NCBI RefSeq assembly: GCF_026011735.1
Contig: NZ_BRVN01000002.1
Coordinates: 372,001-436,000, forward strand
DNA length: 64,000 bases
Reading direction: 5' to 3'
DNA from: Dietzia sp. NCCP-2495
GTDB taxonomy: Bacteria > Actinomycetota > Actinomycetes > Mycobacteriales > Mycobacteriaceae
Part shown: piece by piece, positions 9,830 to 18,543 of the stretch
Layout of the letters: the number at the start of each line of letters is the position of its first letter
Position numbering within the stretch: the first letter of the stretch is position 1
Notes under the pieces: generated by a model
What the model saw: only the letters and a program-made list of their open reading frames with translations
What the model was told of the DNA's origin: nothing
Database searches by the model: none
Program-made: the position numbers and the translations under genes

Positions 9830-11104
9830 GTGACCTCCACTGACTCAGCCGCCGACCAGGTAGTAACCACGGACGATATCGACGCCGCCGCCCGGCGTAT
9901 CGGCGACGTGATCACGTACACGAGCCTGGACACGAGCGAGCGACTCAGCGAGCACACCGGGGCCCGGATCCTGCTCAAGCGTGAGGACCTACAGGATGTC
10001 CGCTCGTACAAAATCCGTGGCGCGTTCAACCTCATGGCGCAGCTGACCACCGACGAGCGCAGCGCCGGCGTGGTGACCGCGAGCGCCGGAAACCACGCCC
10101 AGGGCGTGGCGTTCGCCTGCCGGTCCCTCGGGATCAACGGCCGGATCTACGTCCCGAGCAACACGCCCAAGCAGAAGCGCGACCGCATCCTCGCGCACGG
10201 CCGGAACTGGGTCGAGCTGGTGGTGACCGGCTCGAACTTCGACGCGGCCCAGTCCGCGGCCTGGGCTGACGCCGAGCGCACCGGCGCGACCATGGTCCCG
10301 CCGTTCGACCATCCCGACACGATGGCGGGACAGGGCACGATCGCGGCCGAGATCCTGGCCCAGCTCGAAGAGACGCCAGACGCCGTGGTGGTCCCCGTTG
10401 GTGGCGGCGGGCTCCTCGGCGGCATCGCCACCTACCTGGCGGAATACGCCCCGGACTGCAAGGTCATCGCGGTGGAGCCGGCCGGTGCGGCGTCTCTGAC
10501 CGCCGCGCTCGAGGTGGGGGAGCCGACGACCCTCGATGACGTGGACACCTTCGTCGACGGGGCCTCGGTGGCGCGACTCGGCGAGTTCCCGTTCGGCGTC
10601 ATCTCCTCGATGAGTGAGCGTATCCAGGTCCTCACGGTCGACGAGGGCGCCGTGTGCACCGAGATGCTCGAGCTGTACCAGAACGAGGGGATCATCGCCG
10701 AGCCCGCGGGCGCGCTGTCCGTGACGGCGCTGGAGAAGCTCGACATCGAGCCCGGCGCCACCGTCGTGTGCATCATCTCGGGCGGGAACAACGACGTCTC
10801 CCGCTACAGCGAGATCATCGAGCGCTCGCTCGTCCACCGCGGGCTCAAGCATTACTTCCTCGTGAACTTCCCGCAGGAGCCGGGCCAGCTGCGCCGCTTC
10901 CTCGACGAAATCCTGGGCCCCGAGGACGACATCACCCAGTTCGAGTACCTCAAGCGCAACAACCGCGAGTACGGGGCCGCGCTCGTCGGTATCGAGCTGG
11001 GCTCGGCGACGGGCCTGCACTCGCTGCTCGAGCGGATGGAGGCCTCCCGCATCGACTGCGAGCGCCTCGAACCCGGCACCGCGGCGTACGAGTACCTGAC
11101 GTAG
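9830..11104 (+). CDS. ilvA: Threonine dehydratase (biosynthetic)
   Basis: PLP-dependent threonine ammonia-lyase, first step of isoleucine synthesis (threonine to 2-oxobutanoate), 424 aa. The PLP lysine is Lys61 in RSYKIRGAFNLM. The glycine-rich phosphate loop VPVGGGGLLGG is near residue 188. SGGNNDVSRY closes the catalytic domain, and the last 90 residues (HYFLVNFPQEPGQLRRFL ...) form an ACT-like regulatory domain, so feedback control by isoleucine is expected. Only one ACT unit is present, the short corynebacterial form. It stands alone and is followed directly by a strong hairpin. Confidence 0.95.
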   Translation: MTSTDSAADQVVTTDDIDAAARRIGDVITYTSLDTSERLSEHTGARILLKREDLQDVRSYKIRGAFNLMAQLTTDERSAGVVTASAGNHAQGVAFACRSLGINGRIYVPSNTPKQKRDRILAHGRNWVELVVTGSNFDAAQSAAWADAERTGATMVPPFDHPDTMAGQGTIAAEILAQLEETPDAVVVPVGGGGLLGGIATYLAEYAPDCKVIAVEPAGAASLTAALEVGEPTTLDDVDTFVDGASVARLGEFPFGVISSMSERIQVLTVDEGAVCTEMLELYQNEGIIAEPAGALSVTALEKLDIEPGATVVCIISGGNNDVSRYSEIIERSLVHRGLKHYFLVNFPQEPGQLRRFLDEILGPEDDITQFEYLKRNNREYGAALVGIELGSATGLHSLLERMEASRIDCERLEPGTAAYEYLT

Positions 11105-11112
11105 CCTGGTGG

Positions 11113-11168
11113 AGCCAGAAGAAGAACCCCTGCCGGATCATAGTCCGGCAGGGGTTCTTCTTCTGGCT
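11113..11168. terminator. Perfect 25-bp hairpin, bidirectional terminator
   Basis: Arms 11113-11137 and 11144-11168 are exactly complementary over 25 bases, with a 6-nt loop. The outer part of each arm carries the purine or pyrimidine run AGAAGAAG / CTTCTTCT. It begins 9 nt after the ilvA stop and lies 31 nt from the end of the convergent gene at 11199, so it can end transcription from both sides. Confidence 0.88.
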
Positions 11169-11198
11169 AGGTGGCCGGGGTGACCGGCCGGATCAGCG

Positions 11199-11669
11199 TC
11201 AGTTGTCGGCAACGTTCTCGAGGGTGTCGAAGAAGTTGCCGATGGACGACTCGGGGATCTCGCCCAGCGAACCGGTAGCTCCCTGGTCCTCGGCGGACAT
11301 CGACTCTATGGAGCCCCCGACGACGTTGCCGAATCCCTGCGGATTGAGGAGCCCCGCCACCTCGCCGATCGAGCCCGCGGAACCGGAGGTCGAGCCCTGG
11401 GCGGTCTGAGCGCCTTCGGTGAGAGAGCCCGGATTGAGGAATGCCCCGAGCGAGCCAGCGCTGCCGGTGTCGGCCCCCTCTGCCGTGAGCGATCCGGTCA
11501 CCGAACCTTCGACGGCACCGAGATTGAGAATGCCGAACAGGGAGCCGAAGTCCGGGCCGCTTGCGTCCTCTTGCGCTCCGGCCGCCGGAGCGCCGAGTGC
11601 AACGGCGAGCCCGAGGGCGCCGGCCACGGCCGCCGACTTGGTGAACATGCGGGTGGAGATGGAAGCCAT
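11199..11669 (-). CDS. Small secreted protein with GSxG repeats
   Basis: Secreted protein, 156 aa, function unknown. A Sec signal peptide is clear (basic start, hydrophobic GALGLAVALGAP, cleavage near AGA/QED at about residue 33). The mature part is a low-complexity chain of Gly, Ser, Ala and Glu with an irregular repeat of about 35 residues: GSAGSLGAFLNPGSL, then GSAGSIGEVAGLLNP, then GATGSLGEIPES. There is no Cys and no catalytic motif. RBS GAAGGGGA precedes the ATG. The same GS(V/I/L)G motif occurs in other exported proteins of this window. It is convergent with ilvA. Confidence 0.8.
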   Translation of the reverse strand: MASISTRMFTKSAAVAGALGLAVALGAPAAGAQEDASGPDFGSLFGILNLGAVEGSVTGSLTAEGADTGSAGSLGAFLNPGSLTEGAQTAQGSTSGSAGSIGEVAGLLNPQGFGNVVGGSIESMSAEDQGATGSLGEIPESSIGNFFDTLENVADN

Positions 11670-11997
11670 CTGAATTCCCCTTCAGGTGAGAAAATGTGCC
11701 GCCGCCCCTGCGACGACAGAACGACGACAGAACAAGGTGCCCAGGTAACTGGACGCACAACTAAGTGTGACATAAAACTTAGTGTGATTGCAACCACATC
11801 GCAGAGTGTCTCCGAGGGATCCATTTTCGTGCTTGTGACATGCGGAGATAGCCGATCGCGCCGATGGCTCGCCAGCCGGTGTCGCCTGAAATAGCTTAGT
11901 TAAACATGATAGCTATTGAATTGCTTCCCGGTTGGAAGGCCTCGGAACCCTCCTAGATGCTGAACCGTTATATGAATGCGAGTGTTCGAAACCACGG
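11670..11997. other. AT-richer intergenic stretch with inverted repeats
   Basis: 328 bases without a gene that I can support. By eye it is clearly less GC-rich than the rest of the window. It holds ACTAAGT at 11760-11766 facing ACTTAGT at 11777-11783, each followed by GTGA, and AATAGCT at 11890-11896 facing AGCTATT at 11911-11917. The first pair lies about 90 bases upstream of the secreted-protein gene and could be a regulator site. The second could be a weak terminator or operator near the end of the gene at 11998. Confidence 0.5.
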
Positions 11998-12735
11998 TCA
12001 GAACCGACCGAGAGATCCGGACCTGAGGATTCCGCGGGGGTCTCGTTCGGGCTCGCTGCCGCCTTCGTATCCACCGAATGCCCAGACCGTGCTTCCGCTG
12101 GAGCAGAGGAAGAGGGCGCCGGCCTGGAAGTCCTCACGTGTCCCGGATGCCGGGTTGCCGAGGTTCGCGCTCCAGTTACGGGTGGCATTGTTGGCCAGCG
12201 TGAACGAGGCCATCTGCCCGGTCTGTCCCTTGACCTTGGCGGCGGCGAAACGCTCGGAGATGGCCTTGCTGGTGCCGTATGCGGGGCCGAAGAGTGGTGC
12301 GACGCTCCCTCCCGGTAGGAGGTTGGTGACCTCCTCCATGTTCATGTCGACCGTGATGCTGATCGAACCGGAGATGGACGGGGTGACCGTGGTTCCCGGC
12401 CGGGGACGGAGGGGGAAGTTTTTGTAGTACTCGAGGGAGGACTGCACGACGTCCGCCGGGGCCACGGTGCCCCCGACGTCGGCGGTCGAGGGGTAGCCGC
12501 GACAGTCCAGCGAGGCCCCGGTACGGTTGGTGAAGGTCCCGGAGATTGACGTGGCGGCGGCCCCGGCGCCGTTCACCGTCACGGTGCCGGCACTGGGAAC
12601 CACGCGGACCACGACACTGTCCGGAACATCCCCGGGGATCGTGGTCTGGGCATTTCCGGTGGCGGTGGTGGTCAGGAGAGCGGCGGCGGCCAACCCCAGG
12701 CCGGTGAGCGCACGAGTGTGGCGTCGGGTGATCAT
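11998..12735 (-). CDS. Exported protein, tandem family member A
   Basis: Exported protein of unknown function, 245 aa, last of three adjacent paralogues on this strand. Signal peptide: Arg-rich start, GLGLAAAALLTTTATG, cleavage near GNA/QTT at about residue 27. Shared family features, in order: a beta-rich N-terminal part ending in FTNRTGASLDCRG (first Cys), EYYKNFPLRP, VTNLLPGGSV, KGQTGQMASF, and a C-terminal AGALFLCSSG...WAFGGYEG (second Cys). The two Cys could form a disulfide. It ends in SGSLGRF. RBS GAAGGA lies upstream of the ATG. Spacing to member B is 29 nt. Confidence 0.8.
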   Translation of the reverse strand: MITRRHTRALTGLGLAAAALLTTTATGNAQTTIPGDVPDSVVVRVVPSAGTVTVNGAGAAATSISGTFTNRTGASLDCRGYPSTADVGGTVAPADVVQSSLEYYKNFPLRPRPGTTVTPSISGSISITVDMNMEEVTNLLPGGSVAPLFGPAYGTSKAISERFAAAKVKGQTGQMASFTLANNATRNWSANLGNPASGTREDFQAGALFLCSSGSTVWAFGGYEGGSEPERDPRGILRSGSLGRF

Positions 12736-12764
12736 GGTCGTCCTTCGGTTCGAGGTGGAGCGGG

Positions 12765-13466
12765 TCAGCGCGGTCCCACGCCGGGCGGGGGATCGGTGGG
12801 CACGACGTTGCCGTGGTAACCAGCGAACACGTACGAGTTGCCCCCTCCTTCGCAGAAGAACAGCGCGCCCGGCTGGAAGGCGGTGCGGATGCCCGTGCTC
12901 GGGTAGGTCAGGTCGGCATACCAACTGGTGGTCTGACCGGCGCCGACGGTGAAGTCGATCGAGTTGGATCCGGTGACGATCGACCCGGTGTGGCCACGCG
13001 TGTGCGCGCCGTCCTGGGCGTTGCGGAGATCGACGAGTGCCGACGTGGGGCTGCCGAGGGAGGCGGAGAGACTGCCGGTGGGGATGAGGTCGTACACGCT
13101 GCCCACTCCGATGTTGCCGACCACCGGCGCATCGATACCGCCGGGGGCGAAGATGTTCTTCGCGTAATAGTCCATGGCGGCTACCACGATGCGTGCGTCG
13201 GTGACCTGGTTCGGGGCACGGCCCGTGGCCGTGGGTTGGGAACACCGCAGGGAGAACGTCGCCCGATTGCTGATCGACCCGGAGACGCGGCCGCCGCTCT
13301 CCTGGCCGACGCTGACGCTGGCGAGCGTGCTGTCCGTGATCACCACGACGCCACTCTGGTCGGCGCCGGGGATGCGGGCCTGCGCGGCGTGTGGGGTGAC
13401 CGTCGCAGTGAGCGCGATAGCGGAGAGGGTGGCGGCGGTGAGCCGTCCGGAGAGGGATGGTGCCAT
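12765..13466 (-). CDS. Exported protein, tandem family member B
   Basis: Middle paralogue, 233 aa, unknown function. Signal peptide LTAATLSAIALTATVT with likely cleavage at AQA/RIP about residue 30. It has the same skeleton as its neighbours: NRATFSLRCSQ (first Cys), MDYYAKNIFAP, YDLIPTGSLSA, HTRGHTGSIV, then AGQTTSWYADL and PGALFFCEGGG...VFAGYHG (second Cys). It is the most diverged at the C-terminus (Pro-rich, no GSLG motif). Spacing is 29 nt to A and 53 nt to C, all in one direction, so the three are probably one transcript. Confidence 0.8.
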   Translation of the reverse strand: MAPSLSGRLTAATLSAIALTATVTPHAAQARIPGADQSGVVVITDSTLASVSVGQESGGRVSGSISNRATFSLRCSQPTATGRAPNQVTDARIVVAAMDYYAKNIFAPGGIDAPVVGNIGVGSVYDLIPTGSLSASLGSPTSALVDLRNAQDGAHTRGHTGSIVTGSNSIDFTVGAGQTTSWYADLTYPSTGIRTAFQPGALFFCEGGGNSYVFAGYHGNVVPTDPPPGVGPR

Positions 13467-13519
13467 GTGGGAGCTGCTTTCAGGAGCGGTGGGTGGGCGG
13501 CGGCGATCGGCGGGGGGCG

Positions 13520-14257
13520 TCAGCTGCCGAATCGTCCGAACCGGGACAGGTCCAGTGAGCCGGTCCCGCCCTGCGCCGGGGTATCGGGAGAGAAGCCCGC
13601 GTACACGTAATTGACTCCGCCGAACGTGCAGCCGACCAGGGCGCCGGCGTCGAAGGGCTGGCGACTCCCCTGGGATACCGGCGCCAGGGCGACGGAGACG
13701 CTCGTGCTGGAGTTCGCCGGAATCGACACATTCGCGGTGTGTCGGCCCGTCTGTCCCTGCATCCTCGCGTCGTCGAACTTCGAGGCGATCACGGATCGGG
13801 AGCCCTGTTCCGCCCAGATGTGGCGGGCCGCCGCGGCGGGAAGCATGTCGGTGACGCTCCCGAGCGGGACGGTGATGACACCGACGATCTGGATGTTGTT
13901 CGTGGTGATCTTGGGCTCCGGATACACCGGGTAGCGCGAATAGTGGTCCACCGACCGGGAGATCACCTCCGCAGGTGCGACCTCGATCGATCCGCCGCCG
14001 TCGAAGCCTCCGCAGGTCAGCTGCCCACCCGTGTTGTTCTGAACCGTGACGAGAACCCGGCCGGCGGCGACATCCGGCTGCGCCACCGCGACGCTCACGC
14101 GCGGGTCTCCGGTGGTGACCACGTAGGACGCCCGGTCCGTCGGGGCGTGGACACCAGGAACCTGAGAATTGGCTACTCCTGGAAGGGAAATCATCGCAAG
14201 GCCGGCGCACGCGGCGGACACGGCGGTCCGGACGGTTGTCCTGCTTTTCGAGCGCAC
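13520..14257 (-). CDS. Exported protein, tandem family member C
   Basis: First gene of the three-paralogue set, 245 aa from the GTG at 14257, which has AGGAG seven bases upstream; an ATG 30 codons earlier would put charged residues before the signal and is less likely. Signal peptide AVSAACAGLAMISLPGVANS, cleavage near ANS/QVP. Family features: VQNNTGGQLTCGG (first Cys), DHYSRYPVYPEP, VTDMLPAAAA, MQGQTGRHTA, FDAGALVGCTFGG...VYAGFSP (second Cys). It ends with GTGSLDLSRFGRFGS. It diverges from the exported protein gene at 14450 across 192 bases, which may carry shared control. Confidence 0.8.
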   Translation of the reverse strand: MRSKSRTTVRTAVSAACAGLAMISLPGVANSQVPGVHAPTDRASYVVTTGDPRVSVAVAQPDVAAGRVLVTVQNNTGGQLTCGGFDGGGSIEVAPAEVISRSVDHYSRYPVYPEPKITTNNIQIVGVITVPLGSVTDMLPAAAARHIWAEQGSRSVIASKFDDARMQGQTGRHTANVSIPANSSTSVSVALAPVSQGSRQPFDAGALVGCTFGGVNYVYAGFSPDTPAQGGTGSLDLSRFGRFGS

Positions 14258-14449
14258 TAAGTGACTCCTGATATTGATAACGGGGGCGCGATGGAAAGAT
14301 GGCCCTCTGGCCACGGGTTTGTGTGCTGGCTGTAATCTACGACACAATAAGCGAATGTTACAACTGGCCTACAGTCTAGGTCAGCTTCGGGCAGGTCGAC
14401 CTCTGGGTCGGGACTCGACGCACGCTGTACGTCAGATAAGGGGATTGAT

Positions 14450-16027
14450 ATGCGAGGGTTCTCGGCCGCCGGTGCGGTGATCGGCACGGGCGCCATGGTG
14501 GTGTCCCTGGTGGCGGTACCCGCGGCTTTGGCCCAGTCGACCGAGATCGACCGCACCGTCCGGGTCACGCACAGCTGCGTAACGAGGGGGGCCGGTGGCA
14601 CCGCGGCCACGATCTCCCCCAATGACATCCAGGTGACCTACCCGGAATCGGTGAGGCCGGGGGAGGTCTACACCGCCACCATCTGGCCGGGGGAGATGAG
14701 ATCGGGTAGCGAGACCGGGAGGTTCACCTACGCGCTGGCGCTGCCCCCGAATGTCGACGTGATCAACGTGGCCAACGGGGGCGGGGACTACGGACTGCTG
14801 ACCAGCAGTGGCAGGAGCCTGGCGGTCGAGCTGGTCGACTCCTCCGGAGATCCTCATGTCGACGGCACGCACGTCCGTATCTCCGCGGGGATGACACCGA
14901 ATTTCGGCGGCGACACCGCCAGCCACCTGACTCTCCCGTACCAGTGGGGTGTCGGGCTCCACTCGCGAGAGAACACGAACTTCCGGCTCCCCAAGGTAGA
15001 GGTGACCCTGCGCGCCCCGGTGGACCGCACGCCGACCCCCATCAAGATCGGGCTCCACGGTGGTACCGGAGGTCAGTCAAACGGGACGAACAACGCACTC
15101 CAGTACCTGCACACGGGTACCTGGTCCCTCGGTCAGCGGTATCACTACTGCGGCAGGACCTACCCGGCGGGATCGGACTCGCTCACCGCAACGGCCATCA
15201 CGTCCGACGCACCGCTCGTGGCGCAGTCGTCCGCGGAAATGATCGGCGAGGATCGGGCGGTGGCGGGTGGCGAGAATACCTCGCTGATCGCCCGGGTCGC
15301 CGTCTCCGGGGCGTCGGGGCGGGAGATGAGTCGAGGGCGGGTCACGTTCCGCCGCACGGACACCGGTGAGGTTCTCGGCACCGCGACGCCGAACCGGGAC
15401 TCGGGAGAGGCGGTCCTGACCCGCTCGTTCCCCGGGACGATGGACGGGTACTCATTCGAGGTCACGGCGACCTACGACGGGGTGGTCCGCGGGGGTGTCC
15501 AGTCCATCGCCGGCAGCAGCGCCAGCGGATCCCTGGGCGTGACGATCAACCCCAATCGGATCGCCTACCTCGTCAACATCACCCAGGCACGCCGACTTCC
15601 GGACAGCGGCGGCTCGGTCCCGGTCGAGCTCACCACCACCATCTCGAGGCCCGGTGGCGGTGCATTTGCCACCGGTCTGCAGGCGCAGCTGTACCGCGAC
15701 GGTCAGCCGGTGGGGGCCCCGCGTCCGGCGACCTCGACCATGACATTCACCGATAGCCTCCCCCGCGCCGAAGCGGCCCGCACCTACTACTACGAGGTCA
15801 AGTTGCTGCCCTTGACGGTCGGGGAGTTCGAGCACGGTGGTCAGACCGCAGGCGCGACCGGCGTGATCATCACGGGGACCTCGCCGACGGTTCCCGAGGA
15901 CCTCGAGTTCGTGGACGCCCCCTGGAACTCCTCGGAGATCTTCGTCCCGGGTGGCCTCGAGGGATCGCTCGAGTTCGGCGCCGGTTCGATCGGGAGTGTG
16001 TCGCCGTTCGTCACCGGGGCGTCCTAG
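14450..16027 (+). CDS. Large exported protein with Ig-like domain
   Basis: Secreted protein, 525 aa, function unknown. Signal peptide GAVIGTGAMVVSLVAVPAALA, cleavage before QST at about residue 29. The N-terminal half is beta-rich and recalls bacterial surface 'VTYP...VRPGEVYTATI' domains with two Cys (HSCVTRG and YHYCGRT). Residues about 250-345 look like a bacterial Ig-like repeat (ALVAQSSAEM...GRVTFRRTDTGEVLGTA...VTATYDG). The C-terminus carries EGSLEFGAGSIGSVSPF, the GSxG motif seen in other exported proteins here. RBS AAGGGG precedes the ATG. No membrane anchor or sortase signal is visible. Confidence 0.82.
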   Translation: MRGFSAAGAVIGTGAMVVSLVAVPAALAQSTEIDRTVRVTHSCVTRGAGGTAATISPNDIQVTYPESVRPGEVYTATIWPGEMRSGSETGRFTYALALPPNVDVINVANGGGDYGLLTSSGRSLAVELVDSSGDPHVDGTHVRISAGMTPNFGGDTASHLTLPYQWGVGLHSRENTNFRLPKVEVTLRAPVDRTPTPIKIGLHGGTGGQSNGTNNALQYLHTGTWSLGQRYHYCGRTYPAGSDSLTATAITSDAPLVAQSSAEMIGEDRAVAGGENTSLIARVAVSGASGREMSRGRVTFRRTDTGEVLGTATPNRDSGEAVLTRSFPGTMDGYSFEVTATYDGVVRGGVQSIAGSSASGSLGVTINPNRIAYLVNITQARRLPDSGGSVPVELTTTISRPGGGAFATGLQAQLYRDGQPVGAPRPATSTMTFTDSLPRAEAARTYYYEVKLLPLTVGEFEHGGQTAGATGVIITGTSPTVPEDLEFVDAPWNSSEIFVPGGLEGSLEFGAGSIGSVSPFVTGAS

Positions 16028-16037
16028 CGGCCCGGCG

Positions 16038-17809
16038 CTACCTCTGTAGAGTCCGCACCACCGCGAAGCCGAACGGCCGGCAGGACACCGAGTCCGTGGC
16101 GTCCTGTGAGCCGGCGACGACCTCCGCGCCGGAGGTGAGCACCGCCTCGCCGGACACCGGGACCCGGCACGGCTCGCTGCCCAGGTTCACCACCAGCGCC
16201 AGCGGCCCCGGTGCAGCACCAGCCACCGGTCGTCCGGGGATTCCGAGCCCACCTCCATCCGGACGGTTCCGAGCCACGGGTCGGACAGTGCGGGCTCGGC
16301 CCGCCGCAGGGCGATCAGCTCGCGGTAGGTCCGCAGGATCCCGGCGTGCGGTTCGCAGGCCAGCTCGGCGCGGTCGAGCACGGACCGCCGGAACGTCTCC
16401 GGATCCTGCGGGTCCGCCACCGTGTCGGGATCCCAACCCATCGCCGCGAACTCGCGGGTCCGACCTTCGCGCACCGCCTCGGCCAACTCCGGCTCGGGAT
16501 GCGAGGTGAAGAAGCAGAACGGCGTCCGCGCGCCCCACTCCTCGCCCTGGAACAGCATCGGCGTGAACGGCGAACACAGCACGATCGCGGCCTTGGCCAG
16601 CTGCTGCTGCGGCGTGAGATTCATCGACGGGCGATCACCGGCCGCGCGATTACCCACCTGGTAGTGGGTCAGCGTGTAGGCGACGAGCCGACTGCCCGGC
16701 ACCCGGTCAACGTCCAGCGGCCGCCCGTGCACACGACCTCGGAAGGTCGAGTACGTGCCTGCGTGCAGGAACGCGCCCGTGAGCACCTGCCGCAACGACT
16801 CGAGCGACCCGTAGTCCACGTAGTAGCCCTGCCGCTCCCCGGAGACGGCGGCGTGGACGGCGTGGTGCACGTCGTCGTCCCACTGCCCGTCCAGGCCGAG
16901 CCCACCGGCCTCCCGCGCGGTGACGGTCCGCGGATCGTTCTGGTCGGACTCGGCGATCAGCGACAACGGCCGCCCGAGGTGCGTCGACAGCGCCTCCACC
17001 TCCACCACCAACTGCTCCAGCAGGTGCACAGCCGAGGCGTCGGGAGCGCGTGCACCGCATCCAGCCGGAGGGCGTCGACGTGGAACTCGTCGAACCAGCG
17101 CAGGGCGTTGTCGATAATGTAGCGCCGCACCTCGCCCGAGTGCTCACCGTCCAGGTTGAGCCCCGACCCCCACGGCCCGTCCGCGGCCGACAGGTACGGC
17201 CCGAACTCCGGCAGGTAGTTCCCGGACGGCCCCAGGTGGTTGTAGACCACGTCCAGACACACCGCGAGCCCTCGAACATGGCAGGCGTCGACGAACGCCT
17301 GGAACGCGTCCGGCCCGCCGTACGGCTCGTGCACCGCGAACCACGACACCCCGTCGAAGCCCCAGCCGTACTCGCCGTTGAACGCATTGAGCGGCATCAC
17401 CTCGACCATGTCCACACCCAGCTCGACCAGCTCGTCGAGGTGCTCGATCGCGCCGGTTAGTGTGCCCTCGCGGGAGAACGTGCCCACGTGCATCTCGTAG
17501 ATCACCGACCCGGCCAGCTGCCTCCCCGTCCATGACGTATCGGTCCAGCGACCGCGGGTCGGGCCGCGGCGGGCTGACCTCGTCGTCGTCGCCGGTCAGG
17601 CGGAATCCGTAGTCACGGCCCTCCTCCCGGCGGAGGTCGGAGGTCCACCAGCCGCCGGTGGCGCAGTCCATCGGAATCGGCGGAGCGTCGGCCGAATCGA
17701 GGACCAGGCCGACGGTGCGGGCGCGGGGCGCCCAGACGGAGTACACGTCTATGGGGATCGGGGAGAGGGGGTCGGTGGGTGAGACGGTCGGCGGTCGCGT
17801 GGGGGTCAC
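16038..17809 (-). pseudogene. treZ: Decayed malto-oligosyltrehalose trehalohydrolase
   Basis: TreZ releases trehalose from maltooligosyl trehalose. All parts are present in order but in four reading segments. Segment 1 (from GTG 17809) has the N-terminal VWAPRARTVGLVLD domain and stops matching at PDPRS. Segment 2 has [21 protein letters not shown] and the catalytic Asp in LRLDAVHAL. Segment 3 runs from [11 protein letters not shown] through the catalytic Glu in LIAESDQND to WLVLHRG. Segment 4 gives PLALVVNLG to the stop. Between 1 and 2 (near 17550) the expected QPDGVHGPSR stretch is missing; near 17030 and 16205 single bases appear lost in GC runs. No treY or treS lies nearby. Real decay or sequence error cannot be separated here. 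Confidence 0.85.
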
Positions 17810-17849
17810 ACGGACCAGGGTAGGTACGGCGCGCCCCCTGCGGCACCGC

Positions 17850-17855
17850 GATACT
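17850..17855 (+). promoter_or_regulatory. Putative -10 for yigZ-like gene
   Basis: GATACT is followed by 6 nt and the ATG at 17862, without a Shine-Dalgarno. This fits a leaderless transcript. Confidence 0.4.
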
Positions 17856-17861
17856 GGTGGA

Positions 17862-18539
17862 ATGGACCAGCCCCGACCTCGCGTGCTCCGGCTCACCGCC
17901 GGTCAGGACGTGACGGGGGAGTACGAGGAGAAGCGCTCCAGGTTCGTCGCGGTACTGAGACGGGTCGACGACGAGGACGCCGCGCGCGCCTTGATCGCCG
18001 AACTCCGCTCGACGTATCCCACCGCGCGCCACCATTGCAGTGCTTTCCTGGTGGATGTCGAGGGCGCCAGCAGGATCGAGCGGTCGAATGACGACGGCGA
18101 ACCCTCCGGCACGGCCGGCACCCCGATGCTCGACGTGCTGCGGGGAAGCGGACTGACCGGGGTGAGCGCGGTGGTCGTCCGCTGGTTCGGCGGCACCAAA
18201 CTCGGGACCGGTGGCCTGGCGAGGGCGTATTCCGCGGCGGTCGCGGCCGCCGTCGATGAGGCCTGGCGGACTGGTCGGGTGGTCGAGGTGATCCGGACGC
18301 CGGCGTGGGTCGCCGAGGTCGACCATGTTGTGGCCGGCGGGCTCGAATCCGCCGTTCGCGCGGCCGGGGCCCACGTGCTGAATGTCGAGTACGGGCGCCG
18401 GGTGCGTTTGACGGTGGCGGGGGAGTACGACGTGCTGTCGCCGATCCTCGCTGCGCGCACGTCAGGTGGCGCTGAATGGGCAGAGGCAGGGGTCACTACC
18501 ACCGAGAACGCGGCGCTTCGCAGCGATATGGAATCCTGA
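17862..18539 (+). CDS. yigZ: YigZ/IMPACT family protein
   Basis: Member of the UPF0029/IMPACT family, 225 aa. The N-terminal domain carries the family signature: RHHCSAFLVD, then SNDDGEPSGTAGTPMLDVL at about residues 78-96, then VVVRWFGGTKLGTGGLARAY at about 107-126. A C-terminal ferredoxin-like domain (DUF1949 type) follows. In eukaryotes IMPACT binds Gcn1 in translational stress; the bacterial role is not settled. It is divergent from the treZ remnant, and the next small gene starts 4 nt after the stop, so the two are probably cotranscribed. Confidence 0.92.
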   Translation: MDQPRPRVLRLTAGQDVTGEYEEKRSRFVAVLRRVDDEDAARALIAELRSTYPTARHHCSAFLVDVEGASRIERSNDDGEPSGTAGTPMLDVLRGSGLTGVSAVVVRWFGGTKLGTGGLARAYSAAVAAAVDEAWRTGRVVEVIRTPAWVAEVDHVVAGGLESAVRAAGAHVLNVEYGRRVRLTVAGEYDVLSPILAARTSGGAEWAEAGVTTTENAALRSDMES

Positions 18540-18543
18540 AGAC

